DNA of 64,000 nucleotides from Actinoplanes oryzae (GCF_030757795.1 NZ_JAUQWH010000010.1:1-64000); one strand, 5' to 3'; positions 16,520-25,753 are shown, counted from the first letter of the stretch. The notes: generated by a model not told the origin, from the letters alone. Program-made: numbers and translations.

Positions 16520-16797
16520 ACGTGCTCGACGAGTGGCTCGGGGCGGCGGCCGCCGAGCTGGGTCTCGCCCCGGAAGACGTCCGGCGCGACCTCATCCTCG
16601 ACGTGGCCCGCGACGTCGCCCACAACGTCGTGCGCCCCGGCGCGCCCGTGACGGCGTACCTCCTGGGCCTGGCCGTGGGCCGTGGTGCCGACCCCACCGA
16701 GGCCGCCGCCAAGCTGTCCGCCCTCGCCACCGCCTGGCCCGCCCCGGCCGAGACCACCGCCCCGCCGGCCGAAGCCACCCACGCCGACCGCAGCTGA
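16516..16797 (+). CDS. DUF6457 small protein coupled to mobA
   Basis: 93 residues, GTG start overlapping the mobA stop by four bases. Helical N-terminal domain ([16 protein letters not shown], then [29 protein letters not shown]) matches the short DUF6457 domain that in actinobacteria is found next to or fused with MobA. Role unknown, presumably in cofactor maturation by association. The last ~20 residues are Ala/Pro-rich and the stop region seeds a tandem repeat array downstream. Confidence 0.7.
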   Translation: MNVLDEWLGAAAAELGLAPEDVRRDLILDVARDVAHNVVRPGAPVTAYLLGLAVGRGADPTEAAAKLSALATAWPAPAETTAPPAEATHADRS

Positions 16798-16940
16798 GCC
16801 CGCGCCACACCCGGCCCGGAGCTGAGCTCGCACCACGCTGGCCCGGAGCTGCGCCACGGCGACTGGGTTGAGCGCGAGCCACGCCGGCCCGGAGCTGCGC
16901 CACGCCGACCGGGTTCAGCCCGCGCCACGCCGACCGGGAG
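16777..16940. repeat. Degenerate 21-25 bp tandem array starting in the end of the DUF6457 gene
   Basis: Units beginning CACGCCGACCG or CACGCYGGCCCGGAGCTG recur about seven times. The first unit is the coding end of the DUF6457 gene with its TGA stop; the unit CACGCCGACCGGGTTCAGC is the closest later copy. The remaining bases to 17077 hold only the ribosome site (GGAGG) of the next gene. Confidence 0.6.
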
Positions 16941-17077
16941 ACGGCCGCTGGCCCTTGGGGGCCGAAGATCCGGGCCGGGACCGAATCGCCGCAAACGGGA
17001 ACAACGCTCGTCGGGAATGAGACGGGGCCGATGCGCGTCCGGCGGGCTCGATAGGGTGACGGGGCGGAGGTGCGATC

Positions 17078-18163
17078 ATGACGGCGGACAACCCGGCCGA
17101 CCAGCCCGAGGGCATTTTTCTTGACGAGCCCACCACGGCCGATCTGCGGGCCAAGGTCACGGAGGCGTGGCGCGAGTTCGCCGGCGCCCTGGCCGGCCTC
17201 CTGCCCTCGCTCGAGCCGGGGGCGCACATCGACATCACGCTGGACCCGACGGCGTCCGGCACCGGCACGGCCGTCTATTCGGTGAGCATCCGGCTCCTGC
17301 CCGACGGGGTGGTGGAGGCGCTCGCGGTGGGCAATGCCGCGCTGCCCGAGGGCTACCGGATGGACCGCTCGGCCGTCGCCGACCTGGTCGCGCTCGGGTG
17401 GTCGCCGCCCGGGGTGCTGGCCGGGTCGGGGGACTCGTTCGGGCTGCGGACGACGACGGCCGGCGCGAAGCAGTTCGCCACGGTGGTGTCGCGGACGCTG
17501 CGCGACGTCTACGGCGCGCCGCACCCCGCCTTCCTCGTGTACCTGGTGCACGACGAGGAGGACGAGCCGATCGACACGGCGCCCCTGGCCACCGCGCGGC
17601 ACGAGCCCAGCATCGACGAGGAGCTCAACCTCGACGATCTCGACGAGGACGGCCTGCTCTCCGCGGCGCTGGCCAACGCGGCGGAGGAGGTGCCGCTCGA
17701 GGAGCGCGTCCGCACGGTGGTCGCGACGATGTCCAAGACCACCGTCGACCAGCTGCAGGTGGACACCGACGGCGACATCGGCATCCGGGCCGGCTCGGCG
17801 ATGGTCTTCGTCCGGGTGCGCGACAACCCGCCGCTGGTGGACGTCTTCTCGCCGATCCTGACCGAGGTCGAGCCCACCGAGCAGCTCTACGTGAAGCTGT
17901 CCGAGCTGACCAACCGCATGCCGATCGGCCGCCTCTACTGCGCGCAGGACACGGTGTGGGCCTCGATCCCGGTCTTCGGCCGCAACTTCCAGGCCACCCA
18001 CCTCATGCTCGCCGTCCAGGTCATGACCGGCCTCGCGGACGAGCTCGACGACCGGCTGCACGGCGAGTTCGGCGGCAAGCGCTTCTTCGGCGAGGGTGAC
18101 AAGCCCACCCCGGCGAAGGCGCCCGACACGTCGGACACCCACCGCCCCGGCATGTATCTCTAG
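17078..18163 (+). CDS. YbjN / type III secretion chaperone-like domain protein
   Basis: 361 residues with two related alpha/beta domains: residues ~15-160 and ~205-340. The second has VEPTEQLYVKLSELTNRMPIGRLY and VWASIPVFGRNFQATHLMLAV, the pattern of the YbjN/T3SS-chaperone fold found widely in actinobacteria that lack type III secretion. No enzyme motif. The linker (~165-200) is very acidic. ATG at 17078 has GGAGG seven nt before it, and TAGGGT at 17051 may be its -10. The stop overlaps the convergent lipoprotein gene by 4 bp (shared CTAG). Confidence 0.65.
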   Translation: MTADNPADQPEGIFLDEPTTADLRAKVTEAWREFAGALAGLLPSLEPGAHIDITLDPTASGTGTAVYSVSIRLLPDGVVEALAVGNAALPEGYRMDRSAVADLVALGWSPPGVLAGSGDSFGLRTTTAGAKQFATVVSRTLRDVYGAPHPAFLVYLVHDEEDEPIDTAPLATARHEPSIDEELNLDDLDEDGLLSAALANAAEEVPLEERVRTVVATMSKTTVDQLQVDTDGDIGIRAGSAMVFVRVRDNPPLVDVFSPILTEVEPTEQLYVKLSELTNRMPIGRLYCAQDTVWASIPVFGRNFQATHLMLAVQVMTGLADELDDRLHGEFGGKRFFGEGDKPTPAKAPDTSDTHRPGMYL

Positions 18164-19989
18164 AAAGCTATCCAGGCCTGCTCGTCCAGCGTGGCGAGCG
18201 ACGAGGCCTGCAACCCGGCGTCGGTGACGGTCCAGAGCACGTCACCGACCACGAGCGACCGGCGTACGCCCGGGCGGCTCACCATGCCCACCTGCGTCAC
18301 GCCCTGGTCGGTCACCCGCAGCGCCAGCGCACCCTCCGTCACCCGCCCGCCGCTGACGGAGGACACCGGCAGGACCAGCAGCTGGGTCGCCGGCCACCAC
18401 AGCAGCGCGTGCGGATCCCACTCGGCCTCCGACTGCCCGCCCGGCACCTGGTGCTGGGTGAGGCGCCGCGGGGCCCCGGGGTCGCGTACGTCGAAAAGCG
18501 AAACCTGCGTCCCGCTCACCCGCCCGGACGTGTCCGCCTCCTGGCCGACGCCGATCAGACGCCCCTCGCCCGCGGGCTGGAGATGCGCCGAGTAGCCGGT
18601 GATCTTCAGCTCGCCGGTCACCCGTGGCTTGGCGGGGTCGCTGAGGTCGATCGTGTAGAGCGGGTCGGTCTGCCGGAAAGTGACGACATAGCCGACCGGC
18701 CCCAGGAACCGCACGGAGTAGATCCGCTCGCCCTTGCCCAGCCCGTCGACCACTCCGACCTGGGCAAGATTCCGGACAGCCAGCACGCGGACCGCGGAAG
18801 CCCCGGACGACGTCGTAGCGACTCGGAGGTGACCATCCGATTCGGACAGAGCGTACTGGTTCACGAGATAGCCGGGCACTGATCCGGACGCCGCGTACGC
18901 CGGCGGCTTCGTACCGTCGATCGTGAACCGATGGATGTCGGTCTGCTCGCGTACCGGCAGATCGGCGCGACCCACCCCGGCCGTGACCTGCCATCGCTCA
19001 TCGCTCGCCACATACATGCTGCTGCCCGTGGCATAGACGGTGTCGCTGTCCGCCGCCACCGTGACCGCGTCGCCGCTGCCCAGCGTCGGCTGCGACAAGT
19101 CGAACGTCAGGATGCTGACCAGCGACCCGCCCGAGAACGACGGCGGCCGCGTGACCCGCGAGCAGTCGGCCGTACCCTGCGAAGTCTCGCTTCCCGTGGT
19201 CACGGACCATGCCGGCAGCCAGGCGCTGACGTCCGCCTGCTCGATCGCCTTCCGGTTGGCGCCGGTCGGATCGCTCTTGCGACCGGAATCCGGGAACGTG
19301 ATCCGCGGCGCCGACCGCAGCACGACCCGCGCGGTGCCGCCGGTGAGCCGCGCGTCGATCAGCCGGCCGTCGCCCTGCCAGCGGCTGACGATCCGCGGCG
19401 CGCCGCTCAGGGACACCAGCAGCGCCTCGCTGCGACCGGCGACCGGCACGCCGATCTTGCGATCGATCACGCCGCCGTCGCCGACCTCGGTGGACAGGAC
19501 CAGCGCGGCGTCGCCGGACAACAGCAGCGTCGGCCCGGTCCCGTACCCGCGGATGCCCAGGTCGAGCGAGCCCGTCTGCTTCCTGAGGGCCGCGTCCACG
19601 ACCCGCAACGTCGAGCCGGACACCGTGACGATGCGCCGGCCGTCCGTCTTCACCAGGTCGGGCTCGTCGGCGTCCGCCTCGTGGTTGTTGGTGCCCGAGA
19701 ACTTCCCGGCGGCGGGCACGGCGGCGGCGTCCGCCATGGTCCGGGCCCCGCCCCGCTCGACCGCCACTTCCGGTACGCCGCCCGCGCCCGGAAACCCGTA
19801 GGGTCCCACGCTGGCCTTGGCCGCCTGCTTGACGTCCTTCTCCAGCTGCTCGCACGAGTCGTAGGAGACCAGTTTCAGCCCCCCGGAAGAGGGCGCGGGA
19901 GTGGGCGCGGGGGACGGTGACGACGTGCAGCCGGCGAGCGGAAGCGCGACGGCGAGTGCGGTGGCGCAGAACACGTGACGGCGTGACAT
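18160..19989 (-). CDS. Secreted lipoprotein with C-terminal beta-propeller domain (PF09826-like)
   Basis: 609 residues. Signal peptide with lipobox LAGC at about residue 20, then a Ser/Pro linker, then FSGTNNHEADADEPDLVKTDGRRIVTVS, the hallmark of the beta-propeller domain family known from archaea and actinobacteria. Repeated blades include VLAVRNLAQVGVVDGLGKGERIYSVRFLG and YTIDLSDPAKPRVTGELKITGYSAHLQP. Lipid-anchored outside the membrane; function unknown, possibly a binding or scaffolding protein. Convergent with the YbjN-like gene. A 36-bp gap separates it from the lrp gene upstream. Confidence 0.8.
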   Translation of the reverse strand: MSRRHVFCATALAVALPLAGCTSSPSPAPTPAPSSGGLKLVSYDSCEQLEKDVKQAAKASVGPYGFPGAGGVPEVAVERGGARTMADAAAVPAAGKFSGTNNHEADADEPDLVKTDGRRIVTVSGSTLRVVDAALRKQTGSLDLGIRGYGTGPTLLLSGDAALVLSTEVGDGGVIDRKIGVPVAGRSEALLVSLSGAPRIVSRWQGDGRLIDARLTGGTARVVLRSAPRITFPDSGRKSDPTGANRKAIEQADVSAWLPAWSVTTGSETSQGTADCSRVTRPPSFSGGSLVSILTFDLSQPTLGSGDAVTVAADSDTVYATGSSMYVASDERWQVTAGVGRADLPVREQTDIHRFTIDGTKPPAYAASGSVPGYLVNQYALSESDGHLRVATTSSGASAVRVLAVRNLAQVGVVDGLGKGERIYSVRFLGPVGYVVTFRQTDPLYTIDLSDPAKPRVTGELKITGYSAHLQPAGEGRLIGVGQEADTSGRVSGTQVSLFDVRDPGAPRRLTQHQVPGGQSEAEWDPHALLWWPATQLLVLPVSSVSGGRVTEGALALRVTDQGVTQVGMVSRPGVRRSLVVGDVLWTVTDAGLQASSLATLDEQAWIAF

Positions 19990-20025
19990 GGGGGTGGGAC
20001 GCGCCGCCCGGCCGCGCGGTTCCCC

Positions 20026-20478
20026 CTAGACCGGCCCCGGTACGGACGTCGGCGTCTCGACCAGCCGCGACAGCACCACCATGCTCCGCGTCGACGTCAC
20101 GAACGGCTCCGCCCGCAACCGCTCCAGCGCCTGCTCCAGGTGCCGCATGTCCGCCGCCCGCAGATGCACGAGCGCATCCGCCTCGCCCGACACCGTGTAG
20201 GCCCCCACCACCTCGGGGTGCCGCCGTGTCGCCACGGTGAGCTGCGCCGGAGTCGTGCGGCCGGTGCAGAACAGCTCGACGAACGCCTCGGTCGTCCATC
20301 CCACGGCGGCCGGCTCGATGACGGCGGTGAATCCCTTGATCACCCCGTCGGCGCGCAGCCTGTCCACGCGGCGCTTGACCGCGGGGGCCGACAGGGAGAC
20401 CTTCGCGCCGATCTCCGCGTACGACGCCCGGGCGTCCGCCACGAGGTGCGCAACGATTCGCTGGTCCACGGCGTCCAT
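20026..20478 (-). CDS. Lrp/AsnC family transcriptional regulator
   Basis: 150 residues: N-terminal helix-turn-helix (MDAVDQRIVAHLVADARASYAEIGAKVSLSAPAVKRRVDRL region, ~1-45) and C-terminal RAM/ACT-like ligand domain (VVGAYTVSGEADALVHLRA). Divergent from the dimethylargininase gene with a 73-bp shared region, so arginine, ornithine or related amino acids are likely effectors and ddaH the likely target. Start: ATG at 20478; TTG at 20484 has GGAGG seven nt upstream and would add two residues. A 13-bp direct repeat covers the start region. Confidence 0.85.
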   Translation of the reverse strand: MDAVDQRIVAHLVADARASYAEIGAKVSLSAPAVKRRVDRLRADGVIKGFTAVIEPAAVGWTTEAFVELFCTGRTTPAQLTVATRRHPEVVGAYTVSGEADALVHLRAADMRHLEQALERLRAEPFVTSTRSMVVLSRLVETPTSVPGPV

Positions 20479-20492
20479 ACGCAACGATTCGC
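20449..20492. promoter_or_regulatory. 13-bp direct repeat, candidate Lrp operator
   Basis: CGCAACGATTCGC at 20449-20461 and 20480-20492, identical and 31 bp apart (about three helical turns). One copy is inside the 5' end of the lrp-like gene and the other overlaps its ribosome site, so binding would fit autoregulation and control of the divergent ddaH promoter. Confidence 0.5.
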
Positions 20493-20551
20493 CTCCAGCG
20501 GGCAAGAGAAAGAGCTGTTTCGCCCGTCCCAGCGTACCTACCCTGTACCTC

Positions 20552-21379
20552 ATGAGCCAGACCGAGCGGTTGCCGCGTATGCGGACATATCTCATGTGTC
20601 CGCCCGACCACTTCACGGTCGACTACGTCATCAATCCATGGATGGACGTCACCGTGCCGGTCGACGCCGGCCTCGCGGGCAAGCAGTGGACGCTCCTGCG
20701 CGACACGCTCGTCGACCTCGGGCACACCGTGCACGTGCTTGACGCCCGCCCCGGGCTGCCCGACATGGTGTACGCGGCCAACGGCGCCTTCTCCGTCGAC
20801 GGCACCGTCTACGGCGCGCGCTTCCGCTATCCGCAGCGCGCGGACGAGGCCGAGGCACACCGGCTCTTCTACACGGCGGACACCTGGTCGTACGCGGCTC
20901 CGGCGCACGTCAACGAGGGTGAGGGCGACTTCGCGTACCTGCCGGGGGCCTACGGCGGCACGATCCTCGCCGGCTACGGCTTCCGCACCGAGCCGGCCGC
21001 CCACGCCGAGGCGCAGGAGGTCCTGGGTCGCCCGGTGGTGTCGCTCCGCCTCGTCGACCCGGCCTTCTACCACCTCGACACGGCCCTCGCGGCGCTGGAC
21101 GACCGCCACGTCGCGTACTTCCCCGAGGCGTTCTCCCCCGCCTCGCAGCGCGTCCTCGCCCAGCTGTTCCCCGACGCCGTCCTGGCCGACCGTGCCGACG
21201 CCGAGGCGTTCGGGCTCAACCTGGTCAGTGACGGCCGCCATGTGATCCTCAACACCGAGGCGACGGCGTTCGGTGCGAAGGTCCGCGCGGCCGGCTACAC
21301 CCCCGTGCACGTGGAGCTCGGCGAGCTCAAGCGCGGCGGGGGCAGCGTGAAATGCGTGGTGGCCGAACTCAGGAGGTGA
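20552..21379 (+). CDS. ddaH: Dimethylargininase / amidinotransferase-fold hydrolase
   Basis: 275 residues. Guanidino-group modifying enzyme fold: MCPPDHFTVDYVINPWMDV, AANGAFSVDG, FYHLDTALAALDDRHVAYFP (catalytic His) and a C-terminal nucleophile in GGGSVKCVVAEL. Such proteins hydrolyse methylarginine or arginine to citrulline; actinobacterial copies beside an Lrp regulator are usually annotated as dimethylargininase or linked to ornithine metabolism. ATG at 20552: TACCCT at 20539-20544 lies 7 nt before it, suggesting leaderless transcription. Substrate assignment between methylarginine and related compounds is inference. Confidence 0.75.
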   Translation: MSQTERLPRMRTYLMCPPDHFTVDYVINPWMDVTVPVDAGLAGKQWTLLRDTLVDLGHTVHVLDARPGLPDMVYAANGAFSVDGTVYGARFRYPQRADEAEAHRLFYTADTWSYAAPAHVNEGEGDFAYLPGAYGGTILAGYGFRTEPAAHAEAQEVLGRPVVSLRLVDPAFYHLDTALAALDDRHVAYFPEAFSPASQRVLAQLFPDAVLADRADAEAFGLNLVSDGRHVILNTEATAFGAKVRAAGYTPVHVELGELKRGGGSVKCVVAELRR

Positions 21380-21417
21380 CCGCCCCGCGGGCGGCGGACG
21401 AGCGCGGGCGAGAGAAA

Positions 21418-21984
21418 ATGGTTCGCATGAGCGACGACACCGAAGCCAAGCAGGAAGACTCCGTCATCGTGGTCGGCCCGGACGGCCGTCCGATGGGCAC
21501 GGTGGAGTCCGACGGGAGCATGAAGCCCGAGGAGCCCGGCAACCAGATCGAGCAGCCCGCCAAGGTGATGCGGATCGGCAGCATGATCAAGCAGCTGCTC
21601 GAGGAGGTCCGCGCGGCGCCGCTCGACGAGGCCAGCCGCGGCCGGCTGCGGGAGATCCACCAGCGCTCGATCAAGGAGCTGGAGGACGGCCTGGCGCCCG
21701 AGCTGCGCGAGGAGCTCGAGCGGCTGTCGCTGCCCTTCGAGGGCGAGACCCCGCCGAGCGAGGGCGAGCTGCGCATTGCCCAGGCGCAGCTGGTGGGCTG
21801 GCTGGAGGGGCTCTTCCACGGCATCCAGGCCGCGCTGGTCGCCCAGCAGATGGCGGCCCGGCTGCAGCTCGAGCAGATGCGCGGCCCCGGCGGCCGGCCG
21901 GCGCTCCCGGTCGGACCGCACGGCGTCATCCCCGGCATGACCGCCCCCGGCGCCGCCGAGGGCAACACCGGGCAATACCTCTAA
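21418..21984 (+). CDS. bpa: Bacterial proteasome activator Bpa
   Basis: 188 residues. The core EQPAKVMRIGSMIKQLLEEV, AAPLDEASRGRLREIH, ELEDGLAPELREELERLSLPF and QAQLVGWLEGLFHGIQAALVAQQM is that of mycobacterial Bpa (DUF2587). Bpa forms a ring that caps the 20S proteasome and opens it for ATP-independent degradation. The C-terminal GQYL motif used to dock into proteasome alpha-ring pockets is intact. A second ATG at 21427 is an alternative start; GAGAG precedes both. Proteasome genes are not in this window, as is usual for bpa. The stop overlaps the convergent HAD gene. Confidence 0.9.
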   Translation: MVRMSDDTEAKQEDSVIVVGPDGRPMGTVESDGSMKPEEPGNQIEQPAKVMRIGSMIKQLLEEVRAAPLDEASRGRLREIHQRSIKELEDGLAPELREELERLSLPFEGETPPSEGELRIAQAQLVGWLEGLFHGIQAALVAQQMAARLQLEQMRGPGGRPALPVGPHGVIPGMTAPGAAEGNTGQYL

Positions 21985-22790
21985 AGATCGAAAACCTTTT
22001 CCAGGTACGCCGCCACGCCGTCCTCGTCGTTCGTCAGACCGATCTCGTCGGCGATCTCCTTGACGGCCGGATGCGCGTTCCCCATCGCCACGGAACGGCC
22101 TGCCCACGTCAGCAGGGGCAGGTCGTTCGGCATGTCGCCGAAGGCCACGACGTCGGCGGCGGTGAGCCCGCGCTGCTCGCAGAGCCACGCCAGCCCGGCT
22201 GCCTTCGTCACGCCCGCCGCCGAGATCTCGACCAGCGCCGACGTGGACGAGTGCGTCGCCTCGACCGCCGTGCCGAGCGTCCGGCTCACCAGCTCCACGA
22301 ACTCGTCCGGCTGGTGGTGGGCGGAGCGGACCAGCAGTTTCACGGCCGGCACGCTGGTCAGCTCGTCCGGGGTGCCGATGACGCGGACGCCCTCCATCTC
22401 GCCGTCCCAGTGCAACGGCCAGGCCGGCTCGTACCAGAAGCCTCTGCCGTCCTCGACCTCCACGGCCATGGTCACGTCGGGCACGGCCTCGCGCAGCCGG
22501 GCCGTCACGTCGAGCAGCAGCTCGGTCGAGATCGGCGCCGCCCGCAGGATGGCGTCGGTGTCGGGGTCGTAGACCACGGCGCCGTTGGCGCACACCGCGG
22601 GCAGCGGCTCGGCCATCTGGTCGTAGAGCTGGCGCAACCAGCGCACGGGACGGCCCGTCACGAGGACGGTGGGCACGTCGTCGGCGTGCAGCCGGTCGAG
22701 CACGTCGATGGTGCGCGGGCTGAGCGTGCCGTCGCTGCGGATCAGGGTGCCGTCGATGTCCGAGGCGACGAGGCGAAACGGTTTCTGCAT
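21981..22790 (-). CDS. HAD family hydrolase, Cof/YidA type
   Basis: 269 residues. HAD motif I DIDGTLIRSDG (nucleophile Asp), motif II LVTGRP, Lys in VTKAAGLAWLCEQ and motif IV VVAFGDMPNDLPLL, with the large type IIB cap between ~85 and 190. Such enzymes dephosphorylate sugar phosphates and related compounds. ATG at 22790 shares one base with the stop of the upstream paralogue (TGATG), so the two are translationally coupled. Paralogue of the next gene, roughly one-third identical by eye. Confidence 0.85.
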   Translation of the reverse strand: MQKPFRLVASDIDGTLIRSDGTLSPRTIDVLDRLHADDVPTVLVTGRPVRWLRQLYDQMAEPLPAVCANGAVVYDPDTDAILRAAPISTELLLDVTARLREAVPDVTMAVEVEDGRGFWYEPAWPLHWDGEMEGVRVIGTPDELTSVPAVKLLVRSAHHQPDEFVELVSRTLGTAVEATHSSTSALVEISAAGVTKAAGLAWLCEQRGLTAADVVAFGDMPNDLPLLTWAGRSVAMGNAHPAVKEIADEIGLTNDEDGVAAYLEKVFDL

Positions 22791-23602
22791 CACTTCGACA
22801 GTAGCTTGTCGAGGTAGACGGCCACCCCGTCCTCGTCGTTGGTCAGCGTCACCTCGTCGGCGACCGCGAGCAGCTCCGGGTGGGCGTTGGCCACCGCGAC
22901 CCGGCTCCACCCCGCCCACGCGAACATCGGCAGGTCGTTGGGCATGTCACCGAAGACCAGCACGTCGGCCGGGTCCACGCCGACCGCCTGGGCGACGACC
23001 GCCAGGCCGGTGCCCTTGTCGACCTCCGGCGGGCAGATCTCGACGTAGTTCAGGCCCGCCTGGGTGACCGAGGCCACGTGCGGCGGCACCACCCGGCGGG
23101 CCGCGGCGAGAACGTCGTCGACATCGCGCTCGAAGGAACGGGCGAAGGCCTTGATGACGTCCGAGGTCAGGCACTCCTCGCGGCTCCGGGGCTCGACCGT
23201 CACCGGATAGCGCCACGTCGGGTCGTAATCACCCCAGAGCGGGGAGTCGTCGTGCTCGAGCGCCTCCACCATGACCGAGAGCGGGCCGACCTTGGCCTCC
23301 AGGGCCTGCAGGGCGAGGGCCAGGTCGCGGCCGGGGAGGCGGGCGCTGCGCAGCAGCCGGGACTCCTGCTGGTCGATGACCCAGCCGCCCTGCGCCAGCA
23401 CCAGGAAGTCCGCGTCCCGGATGTCGTTGCGGGTCAGCTCGGTCAGCCGTGGCCCGCGGCCGGTGGCGCCCACGACGCGGATGCCGGCGGCCCGGACCCG
23501 GTCCAGCACCGCATGGGTGTACGCGGAGACGGTGTCATCGCTGCGCACGAGCGTGCCGTCGAGATCGGTGGCGATGAGCTTCGGCAGGCCGGCACGGGTC
23601 AT
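22790..23602 (-). CDS. HAD family hydrolase, Cof/YidA type (upstream paralogue)
   Basis: 270 residues. Motifs ATDLDGTLVRSDD, VVGATGRGPR, LNYVEICPPEVDKGTGLAVV and VLVFGDMPNDLPMF are complete. The cap includes HDDSPLWGDYDPTWRYPV, absent from its tandem partner, so substrate ranges probably differ. ATG at 23602 has GGAGG six nt before it. It lies just after the serS terminator hairpin, so the pair has its own promoter in ~23610-23659, where I see no clear consensus. Confidence 0.85.
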   Translation of the reverse strand: MTRAGLPKLIATDLDGTLVRSDDTVSAYTHAVLDRVRAAGIRVVGATGRGPRLTELTRNDIRDADFLVLAQGGWVIDQQESRLLRSARLPGRDLALALQALEAKVGPLSVMVEALEHDDSPLWGDYDPTWRYPVTVEPRSREECLTSDVIKAFARSFERDVDDVLAAARRVVPPHVASVTQAGLNYVEICPPEVDKGTGLAVVAQAVGVDPADVLVFGDMPNDLPMFAWAGWSRVAVANAHPELLAVADEVTLTNDEDGVAVYLDKLLSK

Positions 23603-23659
23603 CGAATACCTCCGAGGGCGGAAGACCCCCGCGGAGGGCGGAAGGAAAACGGTACACCG

Positions 23660-23697
23660 ATCCGGCTACCAGCAGCCATGACTTCTGGTAGCCGGAT
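23660..23697 (-). terminator. Hairpin terminator after serS
   Basis: Perfect 13-bp arms ATCCGGCTACCAG (23660-23672) and CTGGTAGCCGGAT (23685-23697) with a 12-nt loop, starting 6 bases after the serS stop. No T-tract follows on the minus strand, as is common for GC-rich actinobacteria. Confidence 0.7.
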
Positions 23698-23703
23698 GAT
23701 GTA

Positions 23704-24984
23704 TCACGCGTTAGCGGCAGTCTTCGCCGTGGGCTCGAGGACCTCCCGGCCGCCGAGGAAGGGCTGCAGGGCCTTCGGGACGCGCACCGAGCCGTCCGGC
23801 TGCTGGTGGTTCTCCAGGATCGGGATCAGCCAGCGGGTCGTGGCGAGCGTGCCGTTCAGGGTGGCGGCGGTCTGCGGCTTGCCGTCCTCGTCGCGGTAGC
23901 GGATGTTGAGCCGCCGCGCCTGGAAGGTCGTGCAGTTCGACGTCGACGTCACCTCGCGGTAGCGCCCCTGCGACGGCACCCACGCCTCGCAGTCGAACTT
24001 GCGCGACGCGCTCGAGCCGAGGTCGCCCGTCGCCACGTCGATCACCCGGTACGGAATCTCGACCTTGGCCAGCATCTCCTCCTCCATGGCGACGAGCCGC
24101 TGGTGCTCCGCCACGGCGTCCTCCGGCTTGCAGAAGGAGAACATCTCCACCTTGTCGAACTGGTGCACGCGCAGGATGCCCCGCACGTCCTTGCCGTGCG
24201 AGCCGGCCTCGCGGCGGTAGCACGTCGACCAGCCGGCAAACCGCTCCGGCCCGGCCGACAGGTCGAGGATCTCGTTCGAGTGGTACGCCGCGAGCGGCAC
24301 CTCCGACGTGCCCACCAGGAACAGGTCGTCGGCCTCGAGCCGGTAGACCTCGCTCGCGTGGGCGCCCAGGAAGCCCGTGCCCTCCATCGACTCCGGCCGG
24401 ACCAGCGACGGCGTGATCGAGGGGATGAAGCCGTGCTCCACCGCCTGGGCGATCGCCATGTTGAAGAGGGCGAGCTGCAGCAGCGCCCCCACCCCGGTCA
24501 GGAAGTAGAACCGCGAGCCCGACACCTTGGCGCCGCGCTCGGTGTCGATCGCGCCGAGCGCCTCGCCGATCTCGAGGTGGTCCTTCGGGCTGTCGATGGC
24601 CGGGAGCTCGCCGACCTCGCGCAGCACGACGAAGTCGTCCTCGCCGCCCTCCGGCACGCCCTCCTGCACCAGGTTGGGCACGGCGAGGTGGGCCTTGCGC
24701 AGCGCCTCGTCGGCGGCGGTGGCCTCGGCCTCGGCCGTCTTGACCTCGGCGGCCAGCTCCTTGGTGCGGGCCAGCAGCGCCGCACGCTCGTCGCCGGAGG
24801 CCTTGGCGACCTGCTTGCCCAGCGACTTCTGCTCCGCCCGCACGGCCTCGAAGCGCTGGGTGGCGGCCCGCCGGGACTCGTCGGCGCGCAGCAGCTCGTC
24901 GACCTTGTCGGGGGACTCGCCGCGCCGCCGCTGGCCGGCACGGAACAGCTCGGGCTCTTCGCGAAGCAGTCGCAGGTCAATCAC
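23704..24984 (-). CDS. serS: Seryl-tRNA synthetase
   Basis: 426 residues. N-terminal coiled-coil arm (residues ~30-105, [29 protein letters not shown] region) that grips the long variable arm of tRNA-Ser, then class II core: motif 2 [26 protein letters not shown] and motif 3 near [21 protein letters not shown]. Charges tRNA-Ser and also supplies Ser-tRNA-Sec where present. GTG at 24984: TAGGCT on the minus strand (24993-24998) lies 8 nt before it, suggesting a leaderless message. Full family length, single gene followed by a strong hairpin. Confidence 0.95.
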   Translation of the reverse strand: MIDLRLLREEPELFRAGQRRRGESPDKVDELLRADESRRAATQRFEAVRAEQKSLGKQVAKASGDERAALLARTKELAAEVKTAEAEATAADEALRKAHLAVPNLVQEGVPEGGEDDFVVLREVGELPAIDSPKDHLEIGEALGAIDTERGAKVSGSRFYFLTGVGALLQLALFNMAIAQAVEHGFIPSITPSLVRPESMEGTGFLGAHASEVYRLEADDLFLVGTSEVPLAAYHSNEILDLSAGPERFAGWSTCYRREAGSHGKDVRGILRVHQFDKVEMFSFCKPEDAVAEHQRLVAMEEEMLAKVEIPYRVIDVATGDLGSSASRKFDCEAWVPSQGRYREVTSTSNCTTFQARRLNIRYRDEDGKPQTAATLNGTLATTRWLIPILENHQQPDGSVRVPKALQPFLGGREVLEPTAKTAANA

Positions 24985-25018
24985 GATTGATGAGCCTACC
25001 GGCGCGGGTGTCCGCCTT

Positions 25019-25753
25019 TCACCCCGATATGCCCTCGCCGGGCTTGTCCCGGCTGTCGCCCGTCGCCTGCCACGGCTTGGCCGCCGTCACCTCCAGCTCG
25101 AACGGGGTCTCCGGCCGCGGGTCGTCCTCCGCCTCCGCCCGCGGCCGGCGCCACGGCCGCCTCTCCGCCGCGGCGGATTCCGGGAGGCGCCCCGACAGGT
25201 ACGTGGCCAGGGTCACCAGCACCACGCCGGCCAGCGCGCACCAGACGCCCCGGCCGACCTCGATCCGCATGTCCTGCTCCCCGAAGCCGACGAGCGCCTC
25301 GATCGGCCGCAGCACCTGCGACGTCTCCGTCAACGCCGAGTACGCCGCCGCGACCACGACGAACAGGACACCGCCCGTGCCGAGGGCGGCGAGGCGGGCG
25401 TACGGGCGGCCGGGCGCCGGCCCGAAGAGCGCGACGGCGACGGCCGCGACCAGCAGGCACAGGCCGACCAGATAGGCCGGGCCCCAGCCGGTGACCTCGG
25501 CCACCGTGGAGGCGAACGGCCGGGCGCCGGAGTTGCCGCCCTGCAACACCCGGGCGTCCAGCGTGGTGATCTGCCACTCGGAGACCAGCGACGCGAAGAG
25601 CGCGAGCGCGCCCAGCCCGGCGGTCAGCGGGACCAGCCGGCGGTCGCGGCCGAGACCGGCGAGGAAGCCCCCGGCGCGGCGGCGCGACTCGTCCGGCTCG
25701 TCGGCGGACTCCGCCGGGCCGAACTCGATGACCGCTTCCTCGGGGTGCGACAT
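25019..25753 (-). CDS. Putative four-helix membrane protein
   Basis: 244 residues, ATG at 25753. Acidic cytoplasmic N-terminus (~35 residues) then hydrophobic segments at about 42-60, 92-112, 122-142 and 170-190, and a polar C-terminal tail of ~50 residues. The loop between helices one and two carries [31 protein letters not shown] do not recognise a family. Sits between serS and the divergent OsmC gene; the serS gene starts 34 bp beyond its stop. No catalytic motif is visible. Confidence 0.65.
   Translation of the reverse strand: MSHPEEAVIEFGPAESADEPDESRRRAGGFLAGLGRDRRLVPLTAGLGALALFASLVSEWQITTLDARVLQGGNSGARPFASTVAEVTGWGPAYLVGLCLLVAAVAVALFGPAPGRPYARLAALGTGGVLFVVVAAAYSALTETSQVLRPIEALVGFGEQDMRIEVGRGVWCALAGVVLVTLATYLSGRLPESAAAERRPWRRPRAEAEDDPRPETPFELEVTAAKPWQATGDSRDKPGEGISG

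Noticed and set aside
16798..17077. Mobile element or attachment site in the repeat-rich gap
   Set aside because: No transposase, integrase, tRNA or terminal inverted repeats; only the degenerate tandem array.
18998..21310. Open frame of 770 codons antisense to ddaH and out of frame with the lipoprotein
   Set aside because: Spans several real genes, no conserved motif, low-complexity composition.
23603..23703. tRNA-Ser gene next to serS
   Set aside because: The palindromic stretch is a simple hairpin; no cloverleaf, no T-loop GTTCRA and no CCA end.
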